In this document: one piece after another, positions 56,848-64,000 of the stretch | How positions within the stretch are numbered: position 1 is the stretch's first letter | Layout: every line of letters starts with the position of its first letter | The notes under the pieces: generated by a model | Database searches by the model: none | Seen by the model: only the letters and a program-made list of their open reading frames with translations | What the model was told of the DNA's origin: nothing | Translations under genes and position numbers: made by a program | Source of the DNA: Lysinibacillus sp. ZYM-1 | GTDB taxonomy: Bacteria > Bacillota > Bacilli > Bacillales_A > Planococcaceae | Reading direction: 5' to 3' | DNA: 64,000 nt | Assembly: GCF_001308875.1 (NCBI RefSeq) | Contig: NZ_KQ465106.1 | Location: 62,001 to 126,000 of the forward strand

Positions 56848-58617
56848 ATGGCTACAAGAACACATGCTAGTAACGAGCTTTCAGAAACGTTACAAGGCGA
56901 AAAAGTCGTATTAAAAGGATGGGTACAGCGTCGTCGTGACCTTGGTGGTTTAATTTTCATTGATTTACGTGACCGTACTGGTATTACACAAGTCGTATTT
57001 AGTCCAGATGTTGCAGAAGCACATGCATTAGCGGATAAAGTGCGTAGTGAATATGTAATAGAAATAGAAGGAACAGTCATTCTACGTACAGAGGACCAAA
57101 TCAACCCGAATGTACCAAACGGTAAAATCGAAGTGGAAGCGACAAGATTAGTCGTGATTAATACAGCAAAAACAACACCATTCCAAATTGAAGATCGCAC
57201 AGACGTATCAGAAGATCTACGTTTAAAATACCGTTACCTTGACCTACGTCGTCCAGTCATGTTCGATACTTTCAAAATGCGTTCGGACGTTACGCGTACA
57301 ATCCGTAACTTCTTACAAAACGAAGGCTTCCTAGAAGTAGAAACTCCGATATTAACGAAATCAACGCCAGAGGGTGCTCGTGACTATTTAGTGCCATCAC
57401 GTGTCCATGAAGGTGAATTTTATGCACTACCACAATCACCTCAGCTATTTAAACAATTATTAATGGTTGCTGGCTTTGAAAAGTATTTCCAAATTGCACG
57501 TTGCTTCCGTGACGAGGACTTACGTGCTGACCGTCAACCTGAGTTTACACAAGTTGACATTGAAACAAGCTTCTTAACACAAGAAGAAGTATTAGAAATG
57601 AATGAGCGATTAATCCAAGCAGTAATGAAAGAAGTAAAAGGGATTGATATCCCTGCACCATTCCAGCGCATGAAGTACCAAGAAGCAATGGATCGATATG
57701 GTTCTGATAAGCCAGACGTACGTTTTGGATTAGAATTAGTGGCATTAAATGATGTTTTTGAAGGCTGTGGTTTCAAAGTATTCGCTGATACAGTGGCACA
57801 AGGTAAGCAAGTAAAAAGTATCAATATTAAAGGTGCAGCTGACAAATACTCTCGTAAAGACATGGATGAACTAACAAAGTTCGTTGGTATTTACGGTGCT
57901 AAAGGTCTTGCTTGGTTAAAGGTAACAGAGGAAGGCTTAAATGGCCCAATCGCGAAATTCTTTGATGAGGCGTTAGCGGCAGCATTAATCGAACGAATGG
58001 GAGCAGAAGTTGGCGATATTCTAGTATTCGTAGCGGATAAAGCATCTGTTGTAGCTGCTTCTTTAGGTGCACTTCGTACGAAATTAGGTCAAGATTTAGA
58101 GTTAATCGACGAATCACAATTTGCTTTCCTATGGATTACAGACTGGCCATTATTTGAATTCTCTGAGGAGGACGGTCGTTATTATGCCGCTCACCATCCA
58201 TTCACACGACCATTTGATGAAGATATTCTATTAATGGACACGGACCCATCTGCTGTTCGTGCACAGGCATATGATATCGTTTTAAACGGCTACGAGCTTG
58301 GTGGTGGATCATTACGTATTTATGAACGTGACCTACAGGAAAAAATGTTTGAATTACTTGGTTTCTCAGAGGAAGAAGCTCAAGCGCAATTTGGTTTCTT
58401 ATTAGAAGCATTTGAATATGGCGTGCCACCGCATGCTGGTCTTGCATTTGGTCTGGATCGCTTTGTCATGCTGTTAGCTGGTCGTCACAATTTACGTGAT
58501 ACAATTGCATTCCCGAAAACGGCAAGTGCTAGCTGCTTAATGACAGAAGCACCAAGTGAGGTATCTCCTGAACAACTAAGCGAATTGAGCTTGGCAATTA
58601 AACCTTTTAGAAAATAA
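56848..58617 (+). CDS. aspS: Aspartate--tRNA ligase
   Basis: Class II synthetase of the bacterial AspRS type, 589 residues: an N-terminal OB-fold anticodon domain (1-105, [26 protein letters not shown]), the catalytic core split by a bacterial GAD insertion (about 285-420), motif 2 [21 protein letters not shown] and motif 3 [22 protein letters not shown] precedes ATG 56848, which is preferred over the upstream frame from 56809. Discrimination of Asn-tRNA cannot be read with confidence. Confidence 0.97.
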   Translation: MATRTHASNELSETLQGEKVVLKGWVQRRRDLGGLIFIDLRDRTGITQVVFSPDVAEAHALADKVRSEYVIEIEGTVILRTEDQINPNVPNGKIEVEATRLVVINTAKTTPFQIEDRTDVSEDLRLKYRYLDLRRPVMFDTFKMRSDVTRTIRNFLQNEGFLEVETPILTKSTPEGARDYLVPSRVHEGEFYALPQSPQLFKQLLMVAGFEKYFQIARCFRDEDLRADRQPEFTQVDIETSFLTQEEVLEMNERLIQAVMKEVKGIDIPAPFQRMKYQEAMDRYGSDKPDVRFGLELVALNDVFEGCGFKVFADTVAQGKQVKSINIKGAADKYSRKDMDELTKFVGIYGAKGLAWLKVTEEGLNGPIAKFFDEALAAALIERMGAEVGDILVFVADKASVVAASLGALRTKLGQDLELIDESQFAFLWITDWPLFEFSEEDGRYYAAHHPFTRPFDEDILLMDTDPSAVRAQAYDIVLNGYELGGGSLRIYERDLQEKMFELLGFSEEEAQAQFGFLLEAFEYGVPPHAGLAFGLDRFVMLLAGRHNLRDTIAFPKTASASCLMTEAPSEVSPEQLSELSLAIKPFRK

Positions 58618-58627
58618 TCAATAAGGC

Positions 58628-58677
58628 AAAATACCTGGATTTTCTAGCAAATATTGTTGGGAATCTAGGTATTTTTT
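58628..58677 (+). terminator. Intrinsic terminator of hisS-aspS
   Basis: AAATACCTGGATT pairs with AATCTAGGTATTT (one mismatch) around a 20-base loop, followed by Ts. Confidence 0.85.
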
Positions 58678-58717
58678 GCGTTTTCTCAAGAAATTATAGA
58701 TTATTAGAGAAAATCGT

Positions 58718-58746
58718 TTGAATTATCAGAAAAGTGATGCTATGAT
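58718..58746 (+). promoter_or_regulatory. Promoter of the 6S RNA gene
   Basis: TTGAAT (58718-58723) and TATGAT (58741-58746) with 17 bases between. TGC just before the -10 makes it an extended -10 promoter. Confidence 0.85.
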
Positions 58747-58752
58747 AACTGT

Positions 58753-58972
58753 AATACGAATCCTGATGTGTTTGTCTAACTGCTAACTCTACTTCACAGT
58801 TTTGACCGAACACTATCGAATCGGGAGCCTTCATTTTGTAGTCGCAAACATGCCCCTTGCGGAGCGGGAAGTTTAAAGCTGCAAAGCAGGCACCCCCCTG
58901 CAAATTGCGGGTTCAAAACGAATGTTTCTTGGCATTACGGCACAATTGGGATTCGTCCTATACATAGGATTG
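58753..58972 (+). ncRNA. 6S RNA (6S-1/BsrA type)
   Basis: Binds the sigma-A RNA polymerase holoenzyme in place of a promoter and tunes transcription in stationary phase. The ends pair: AATCCTGATGT (from 58759) with ACATAGGATT (58962-58971), one bulged G. The inside has a long imperfect rod with CTTGCGGAGCGGG, GCAAAGCAGGCACCCCCCTGC and GGTTCAAAACGAATGTTTCTTGGCATT-type segments (in blocks), typical of Firmicute 6S RNA. In B. subtilis bsrA also lies directly after aspS. A terminator and a strong promoter bound it. A minus-strand open frame over it is not a gene. Confidence 0.88.
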
Positions 58973-59002
58973 AAAAGGAGCTTAAAAAAAGCTCCTTTTT
59001 TA
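58973..59002 (+). terminator. Intrinsic terminator of 6S RNA
   Basis: AAAAGGAGCTT pairs with AAGCTCCTTTT around a run of As, followed by Ts. It starts right after the closing helix of the 6S RNA. Confidence 0.92.
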
Positions 59003-59142
59003 TGTGCAAATGAATTCATGTAAGTTCCAAACATTAAGAAAAGAACATACGTCTGTCAAATTGGAATTCTTTCAAGGATTAAATATTTTATAAAAAATTT
59101 AGAAAATAGAAAAAATTACTTTTTATTTCTGGTAAATCAGCA

Positions 59143-59168
59143 TATAATTGGTATAGACAACTATACCT
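59143..59168 (+). promoter_or_regulatory. nagA -10 element and NagR-type operator
   Basis: TATAAT (59143-59148) is followed directly by TTGGTATAGACAACTATACC, with the inverted repeat GGTATAG (59150-59156) / CTATACC (59161-59167). This resembles the operators of GntR/HutC-type regulators NagR and DasR (TGGTATAGACCA type). Overlap with the start of transcription suggests repression. The regulator gene lies one gene downstream. Confidence 0.68.
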
Positions 59169-59199
59169 TTTAGGTGAAACTGTTGATGGAGGTGAAATT

Positions 59200-60360
59200 T
59201 TGAAGGATACACTATTAATCTCCAATGTCACGATGATTAACCCAGAGGGAAAACCTTTTGAGGGTGATATCTATATCCAGAACGGTAAAATTGCTCAAAT
59301 AGGTCATAGGTTAACTTTGGAGGCGACTCAATATATTGATGGTCAAGATCAGGATTGGCTACTGCTCCCTGGTTATATTGATATGCACATTCACGGTTCA
59401 GCTGGCCATGATACGATGGATGGTACTCAACAGTCTTTGCATGCAATGGCTCAATCTTTAGTACAAGAAGGTGTTACAGGTTTCCTTGCCACAACAATGA
59501 CACAATCCGTCGCTAAAATTGAAAGCGCTTTAAAGAATGTAGCAGAATTTGATCATAATGAGGGAGAAGCCAATCTATTGGGCATACATGTGGAAGGTCC
59601 ATTTGTTTCGCAACTTCGCGCTGGCGCTCAACCAGTAGCTTATATGATTAGTCCTACGATTGATCAATTTGCCCATTGGCAAACAATTAGCAAGAATCGG
59701 ATAAGACAAATCACAGTTGCACCAGAAATAGAGGGTGGCTTTACATTTCTAGAAGCACTAAAGAACTTTCATGTAATTCCATCTATTGGTCACTCTGACG
59801 CTACAATAGAGGAGGTCAAGAAAGCAGTAACATTAGGGGTAAATCAAGCCACTCATTTATATAATCAAATGCGGCCATTTCATCATCGTGACCCTGGAGT
59901 TGTCGGTGGAGCGTTACTAAATGACAAAATTATGGTTGAACTAATTGTCGATTTTGTGCATAGTCATCCTCAATCAGTTATGTTAGCTTATCGTATGAAA
60001 GGTGCGAAAGGCATCATTCTTATTACGGATGCAATGCGCGCGAAAGGGTTAAAATATGGCGAATATGATTTAGGCGGGCAAACAGTGTATGTGAGTGAAA
60101 AAGGAGCCCATTTAGCAAACGGAGCATTAGCTGGGAGTATTTTAACCATGGAACAGGCAGTAAAAAATATGAAATTTATTACAAATTGTTCACTTCAAGA
60201 AATAGTCGCTATGTCCTCTACGAATGCAGCGGAGCAATTACGGCTGTCCAAGAAAGGACGAATTAAAGAAGGTTTTGATGCAGATTTTGTATTGCTTGAT
60301 CAAAAATTAAATGTGCAAAAAACTATTTGTCGAGGTAAAGTTGTATTTGAGAAATCATAA
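59200..60360 (+). CDS. nagA: N-acetylglucosamine-6-phosphate deacetylase
   Basis: Amidohydrolase that turns GlcNAc-6-phosphate into glucosamine-6-phosphate in the cytoplasm. It has 386 residues. Metal-site motifs: YIDMHIHGSAGHDTMD near the N-terminus, GIHVEGPFVS with the metal glutamate, SIGHSDATIEE, THLYNQMRPFHHRDPGVVGGAL and the catalytic Asp in LITDAMRAKG. TTG 59200 follows ATGGAGGTGAAA. It starts an amino-sugar cluster with a GntR regulator next to it; the usual partner nagB is not in the window. Confidence 0.96.
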   Translation: MKDTLLISNVTMINPEGKPFEGDIYIQNGKIAQIGHRLTLEATQYIDGQDQDWLLLPGYIDMHIHGSAGHDTMDGTQQSLHAMAQSLVQEGVTGFLATTMTQSVAKIESALKNVAEFDHNEGEANLLGIHVEGPFVSQLRAGAQPVAYMISPTIDQFAHWQTISKNRIRQITVAPEIEGGFTFLEALKNFHVIPSIGHSDATIEEVKKAVTLGVNQATHLYNQMRPFHHRDPGVVGGALLNDKIMVELIVDFVHSHPQSVMLAYRMKGAKGIILITDAMRAKGLKYGEYDLGGQTVYVSEKGAHLANGALAGSILTMEQAVKNMKFITNCSLQEIVAMSSTNAAEQLRLSKKGRIKEGFDADFVLLDQKLNVQKTICRGKVVFEKS

Positions 60361-60374
60361 ACGAGGCGATAAGG

Positions 60375-61109
60375 ATGGTGCAAGAATTGTTAGAGAAAAA
60401 TTCTCATATACCTATCTATATACAAATAGAAGAGATTATTAAACAACGAATTTATTTAGAAGAGTACAAAATTGGTGAAACAATACCTTCAGAACGAGAG
60501 CTTTCTGCACAATTTGATGTAAGTAGAATGACTGTCCGTCAATCCATTACTAATCTAGTGAATAGCGGTTTGTTATATCGTGAAAAAGGAAGAGGCACCT
60601 ATGTTGCCAATCCAAAATTAGAGCAACCGTTAAAAGGCTTAACAAGTTTTACTGAGGATATGCGAGCAAGAGGTATGGAACCGAGTAGTAAAGTATTACG
60701 ATTTGAAAAAATCATACCACAAGTGGATATTGCAAGAGATTTAATGATAGAGCCTGGGGAAGAAGTATTCTTTGTCGTGCGGATAAGAAATGCTGATTCA
60801 CAACCAATGGCAATTGAAAAAACGTATATACCTGTGAAAGTATATCCAGAATTGGATGAGAAGCAAATAATGGGCTCTCTTTATGCATTAATCGAAGCTA
60901 AATTCCATCAAAAAATTGGAAATGCCGTCCAACAAATGGAGGCAGCGATTGTGTCTAAAGAGGATAGTAAGTTTTTACAGATCAATCAAACAGCACCTGT
61001 TTTAATTATTAAACGTACGAGTTATCTGTCTGATGGTCGGCCGTTTGAGCTTGTACGTAGTACGTATCGTGCTGATCGCTACAAATTTATAAGTGAAATT
61101 AAAAGGTGA
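60375..61109 (+). CDS. nagR: GntR/HutC-family regulator NagR
   Basis: A 244-residue repressor: an N-terminal GntR winged helix (about 12-78, GETIPSERELSAQFDVSRMTVRQSITNLVNSGLLYREKGRGTYV in family blocks) and a C-terminal UTRA effector domain (about 95-238). NagR/YvoA-type proteins respond to glucosamine- or GlcNAc-6-phosphate and bind TGGTATA-type palindromes. Such palindromes occur before nagA and before the PTS genes in this window. ACGAGGCGATAAGG precedes ATG 60375, 14 bases after nagA. Confidence 0.9.
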   Translation: MVQELLEKNSHIPIYIQIEEIIKQRIYLEEYKIGETIPSERELSAQFDVSRMTVRQSITNLVNSGLLYREKGRGTYVANPKLEQPLKGLTSFTEDMRARGMEPSSKVLRFEKIIPQVDIARDLMIEPGEEVFFVVRIRNADSQPMAIEKTYIPVKVYPELDEKQIMGSLYALIEAKFHQKIGNAVQQMEAAIVSKEDSKFLQINQTAPVLIIKRTSYLSDGRPFELVRSTYRADRYKFISEIKR

Positions 61110-61113
61110 TAAT

Positions 61114-61833
61114 ATGGATGCATATTTTTCTGAAATCGAAAAGCTGATCCAGGTTGTGAAAGAGCAGGAGTCTGCTCGTATAAAGGAAGTTGCACAAATC
61201 ATTGTGCAACGCCTTCAGAAAGGTGGGATTATCCAATTATTCGGTTGCGGTCATTCTCAGTTATTAGCACAGGAGGCATTTTATCGTGCTGGAGGTTTAG
61301 TACCTGTACGTCCAATTTTTATTGGACCTCTAGCATTACATGCAGGTGCCTTGGCCTCCTCTATCAATGAGAAGGACCCAGCAATTATTGAACAACATAA
61401 GGAACAATTTGACTTTCGTGAAAATGACATTTGTATTGTAATTTCAACCTCTGGGAGAAATTCAGCGCCAATTGACGCGGCTTTATTAGCCAAAAAAGCA
61501 GGTGTATTTGTCCTATCTCTCCAATCACTTGCCTATAGAGAGCAGGCTACACGTCATCACAGTGGGCAACGGCTAGAAGAAGTGGTAGATCTCGTTATTA
61601 ACACTCATATACCTATTGGTGATGGTGTTCTGCATGTACAAAAAATGCAGTATGCACCTGCATCAACAGTTATAGGTTCGCTGCTATTGAATGCTTTGTT
61701 CAGCGAAGTTATTGGGGAAATTGCAAAGACTTCAACAGAGCTGCCCATTTTTGTTAGTAATAATGTAGACTCCGATTGGTCACATAATGAGATAATGATT
61801 GCCAATTATCAAGATCGGATAGATTTTACATGA
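61114..61833 (+). CDS. SIS-domain sugar-phosphate-binding protein
   Basis: A 239-residue SIS-domain protein (UPF0309-like). The phosphosugar site is visible: GIIQLFGCGHSQLLAQEAFYRAGGLVPVRPIF and the second loop VISTSGRNSAPIDAALLAKKAG. SIS proteins are isomerases, etherases or sensors of sugar phosphates. In this operon it may act as an isomerase/deaminase-like step or on a muramic or glucosamine derivative, which is inference. It is not a canonical NagB. AAAGGTGATA precedes ATG 61114, four bases after nagR. Confidence 0.82.
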   Translation: MDAYFSEIEKLIQVVKEQESARIKEVAQIIVQRLQKGGIIQLFGCGHSQLLAQEAFYRAGGLVPVRPIFIGPLALHAGALASSINEKDPAIIEQHKEQFDFRENDICIVISTSGRNSAPIDAALLAKKAGVFVLSLQSLAYREQATRHHSGQRLEEVVDLVINTHIPIGDGVLHVQKMQYAPASTVIGSLLLNALFSEVIGEIAKTSTELPIFVSNNVDSDWSHNEIMIANYQDRIDFT

Positions 61834-61850
61834 AAATGGAGGCATTATGA

Positions 61851-62120
61851 ATGAAGAAAATGTATAAAATTACTTCACCCGAAGGAATTCATGCAAGGCC
61901 CGCTGCATTACTCGTCACTGCAGTTACACCGTTCGAAAGTGATATTACCTTAACTTTTCAAGAGAAATCAGTAAATTTAAAGTCTATTATGGGTGTCATG
62001 TCACTTGGGGTAAAACCAGGAAGCGTAGTAGAAATTTCAGCGTATGGTCCAGATGTCGAAAAATTATTTCAAACAATAACGGACATCATGGTATCGAAAG
62101 AGATAGGGGAAGAGTTTTAA
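61851..62120 (+). CDS. HPr phosphocarrier protein within the nag cluster
   Basis: An 89-residue HPr. The histidine phosphorylated by Enzyme I is in GIHARPA (residue 14), and the HPr kinase serine site is in NLKSIMGVMSLGV (Ser45). Both regulatory residues are kept, unlike Crh, which lacks the histidine. GGAGG lies 8 bases before ATG 61851. Because ptsI is not next to it, this may be a second, pathway-linked HPr, or it may be the only HPr of the cell; the window cannot decide. A hairpin (GCAGTGG/CCACTGC, about 62128-62154) follows. Confidence 0.9.
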   Translation: MKKMYKITSPEGIHARPAALLVTAVTPFESDITLTFQEKSVNLKSIMGVMSLGVKPGSVVEISAYGPDVEKLFQTITDIMVSKEIGEEF

Positions 62121-62224
62121 GGGTTCTAGCAGTGGTTGTTTTTCAAGCCACTGCAGATGAATCCCCATTAACAGATTCATAGCTATTTAATTATTAGAAT
62201 ATTCAGATAAAAAGAGGTGGTTAT

Positions 62225-63400
62225 ATGGACATTCGCATCGTTTCGCCCAACGATTATGGGCAGGTCCATCAATTACGGGATTATTGTTTTCCAAATAAAT
62301 ATACAGGGCCACGTAGAGAGGATTTTCACTATTGGATTGAGCATAGTACAACACTTGGTGCCTATGATACTAAAAAGGTAGTTGGGCAGCTATTAATCTT
62401 ACCACTAAATATGACCATACATGGTATCCGCTATAAAATGGGTGGTATAGGATTTGTTGCTACGTATCCTGAGTATCGACAGCAGGGAATTATTAAAAGT
62501 CTGATGATAGAAGCTCTACAAAATATGCGTGAAAATGGGCAAACCATTTCTATATTAGCGCCTTTTTCTGTGTCCTTCTATCGTCATTTCGGATGGGAGT
62601 TGTTTTTCGAGAAGTTACATTACACAATACCGCAATCGATGTTCCCATCATTCGGGAAACAACTAGATGTCGTCAAACGGATGAGCTTCGAATGGCAAGA
62701 CTCCGAGCTTTTTAAGAAGATTAAGGATTTTCATGATGCAATGGCTGTTTCTCAAAATGGTGGCATGGTACGTGATGACGCATGGTGGAAGAGAATTGAG
62801 AGAAGGAGCCCTGATAGTCATTTTGCTGCTTATTTTAACAAGGATCACCTTGAGGGGTATATCCGTTATACGATTCAGCATAGTACGTTTGAAATTCAAG
62901 ATTTTATGGTAGCAAATTATTCAGCAGAGCAAGCTATGTGGCGCTATATTACATCTCATGCAGCAAGTGTCAGTAGTATTACAGGGGTTACTTCTAACCA
63001 TGTTCCTTTCGGCTTTTTTTTCAAAGAGCCACAATTTAAAAAGGAAGTTATACAGGATGTGATGGTCAGAGTAGTAGATGTTTACGCCTTTATGCAGCAG
63101 TATCCATGGAAAGATATTCATGAAACATTGTATGTCCGTATTGAAGATAAATTCTGTCATTGGAATGAACATATCTATCAAATAAATAAAAGTGGTCATG
63201 TCTCAATAATTGAGACAAATTCGATCATTGACATGCATATGTTAACATTACCAATTACTCTTTTTTCTGCAATGATGGTTGGCTATCTGTCGGTTAAAGA
63301 TGCTGTCATTTATGCGAATCAACCTGTGGTGGAAAAGGTTATTCAGCAATGGCAATGGGCATTACCTACTGAAAAACCAGCATTTTATGAGTATTTTTAA
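62225..63400 (+). CDS. Eis-type GNAT N-acetyltransferase
   Basis: A 391-residue protein with an N-terminal GNAT domain (about 1-145; acetyl-CoA loop GFVATYPEYRQQGIIKSLM, then FYRHFGWELFFE) and further domains typical of the Eis family (second GNAT-like and SCP2-like, with VRVVDVYAFMQQYPW marking the junction). Eis proteins acetylate amines, including aminoglycosides, but natural substrates are often unknown. The stop is preceded by FYEYF; Eis uses its C-terminal carboxylate in catalysis. AAAGAGGTGG precedes ATG 62225. Its position among amino-sugar genes suggests an amino sugar as a possible substrate. Confidence 0.88.
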   Translation: MDIRIVSPNDYGQVHQLRDYCFPNKYTGPRREDFHYWIEHSTTLGAYDTKKVVGQLLILPLNMTIHGIRYKMGGIGFVATYPEYRQQGIIKSLMIEALQNMRENGQTISILAPFSVSFYRHFGWELFFEKLHYTIPQSMFPSFGKQLDVVKRMSFEWQDSELFKKIKDFHDAMAVSQNGGMVRDDAWWKRIERRSPDSHFAAYFNKDHLEGYIRYTIQHSTFEIQDFMVANYSAEQAMWRYITSHAASVSSITGVTSNHVPFGFFFKEPQFKKEVIQDVMVRVVDVYAFMQQYPWKDIHETLYVRIEDKFCHWNEHIYQINKSGHVSIIETNSIIDMHMLTLPITLFSAMMVGYLSVKDAVIYANQPVVEKVIQQWQWALPTEKPAFYEYF

Positions 63401-63503
63401 GGATTGGATAGTAAAGAAAATTAAAATTTTTTTGAATTCTTTTGTGGACTATACCAGTTAAGCGAAATCGTTTATTCTCCTATAAAATGTGACAGCCCAA
63501 TTT

Positions 63504-63517
63504 TGTAAACACTTTCA
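63504..63517. promoter_or_regulatory. cre-like site before the PTS genes
   Basis: TGTAAACACTTTCA matches the CcpA site consensus TGWAARCGNTWNCA except for A in place of the central G. It lies about 110 bases before the EIIB start. Confidence 0.5.
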
Positions 63518-63548
63518 TATGGAGAAAATTACTGTAAAAAATATATTG

Positions 63549-63560
63549 TGGTATATACCA
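63549..63560. promoter_or_regulatory. NagR-type operator before the PTS genes
   Basis: The perfect palindrome TGGTATATACCA shares its half-site TGGTAT with the operator before nagA. It lies about 65 bases before the EIIB ribosome binding site. Confidence 0.62.
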
Positions 63561-63626
63561 ATAGGTGCTATTCTCAGATTAAGTAAGCGATTACAAAGTT
63601 AAAAAATGTAAAAGGGAGTGTTTCAA

Positions 63627-63938
63627 ATGAAAAATATCATGTTAGTGTGTGTGGCAGGTATGAGTACTAGTTTATTAGTATCAAAGATGCAAAAAGCTGC
63701 ACAGGAGCAAAATATTGAGGCAGATATTTATGCTATTGCGGAAGGGGAGGTTGAAAAAGTACTAGCCACAAAAAAGGCTGATGTGCTGTTATTAGGTCCA
63801 CAAGTTCGCTACTTAAAGGGCTCATATGAAACAAAGTTTAAGGACATGAATTTTCCAATCGATGTTATTAATATGGCAGACTACGGCATGATGAATGGCG
63901 AAAAAGTTTTGCAGCAAGCACTACAACTAATAGGGTAA
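63627..63938 (+). CDS. PTS lactose/cellobiose-type EIIB component
   Basis: A 103-residue cytoplasmic EIIB domain. The phosphocysteine is Cys8 in the loop LVCVAGMSTSLLVSKM, the signature of the lactose/cellobiose (chitobiose) family. The rest of the small Rossmann-like fold (VLLLGPQVRYLKGSYETKF) is typical. It would pass phosphate from EIIA to a beta-disaccharide such as chitobiose or cellobiose during uptake by EIIC. AAAGGGAGTG precedes ATG 63627. With NagR-type and cre-like sites upstream, chitobiose is the more likely sugar, which is inference. Confidence 0.93.
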   Translation: MKNIMLVCVAGMSTSLLVSKMQKAAQEQNIEADIYAIAEGEVEKVLATKKADVLLLGPQVRYLKGSYETKFKDMNFPIDVINMADYGMMNGEKVLQQALQLIG

Positions 63939-63954
63939 AGGAGGCTTAAGGGGA

Positions 63955-64000
63955 ATGGAGGACACAGCATTAATGGAATCCATTATGGGGCTTATTGTTC
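63955..64000 (+). CDS. PTS lactose/cellobiose-type EIIA component, start only
   Basis: The first 15 codons (MEDTALMESIMGLIV) are in the window, 16 bases after EIIB and behind AAGGAGGCTTAAGGGG. The sequence resembles the N-terminus of lactose-family EIIA proteins, which carry the phosphohistidine that feeds EIIB. The rest lies beyond the window, so the call depends on this short stretch and the EIIB neighbour. Confidence 0.7.
   Translation, partial: MEDTALMESIMGLIV

Noticed and set aside
58694-58903. Minus-strand frame over the aspS-nagA gap
   Set aside because: It overlaps the 6S RNA gene and its promoter and has no similarity to known proteins.
61851-62120. The HPr as a Crh regulator
   Set aside because: Crh lacks the phosphorylatable histidine, while this protein has His14 in GIHARPA.

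Overview
The window reads as chromosome of a low-GC, endospore-forming Firmicute close to Lysinibacillus (Planococcaceae/Bacillaceae). Evidence: strong AGGAGG-type ribosome binding sites, TTG and GTG starts, TTGACA-N17-TATAAT promoters, T-box leaders, many U-tailed terminators, and sporulation genes (a SpoIIB-like protein, spoIVFA/spoIVFB, spo0B, safA, spoVB). The gene order follows Bacillus subtilis valS to aspS closely, from memory of that genome. I see no prophage, insertion sequence, CRISPR array, tRNA or rRNA gene.

Layout. 1-7.3 kb: the 3' part of valS, an unknown small protein, two tandem FolC-type ligases, a SpoIIB-like SPOR protein, maf and radC. 7.3-18.4 kb: the cell-shape and division block mreBCD-minCD, then spoIVFA-spoIVFB, the ribosomal block rplU-prp-rpmA behind an L21 leader, spo0B-obg, pheB-pheA and a DCC thioredoxin-like protein. 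18.4-25.6 kb: niaR without nad genes, the spore protein safA, a phosphotransferase-fold protein, ruvAB-queA-tgt and yajC. 25.6-33.6 kb: a polysaccharide deacetylase, a DUF421 protein, spoVB, comN, secDF and a chemotaxis receptor.

33.8-40.1 kb holds a complete trpEDCFBA operon under a T-box leader. It has no trpG, so glutamine amidotransferase must come from elsewhere, probably the folate gene pabA. recJ and apt follow. 43.1-47.2 kb is an accessory stretch between apt and relA: a MarR repressor divergent from an MFS transporter with paired operators, and psuK-psuG for pseudouridine breakdown. 47.4-58.6 kb returns to the conserved backbone (relA, dtd, a yrvJ-like amidase, T-box, hisS, aspS), interrupted by an unusual regulator beside a YfcC-type carrier. 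A 6S RNA gene follows aspS.

59.2-64 kb is an amino-sugar cluster: nagA, a NagR-type GntR regulator, a SIS-domain protein, an HPr, an Eis-like acetyltransferase and a lactose/cellobiose-type PTS (EIIB, then EIIA running off the end). TGGTATA-type palindromes precede nagA and the EIIB gene, and a cre-like site precedes EIIB. This suggests one regulon under NagR and CcpA.

The most unusual points are the divergent second FolC, the SpoIVFB protease without its CBS domain, a 240-base structured element between rpmA and spo0B, the HPr inside the nag cluster, and the regulator at 50.5 kb.
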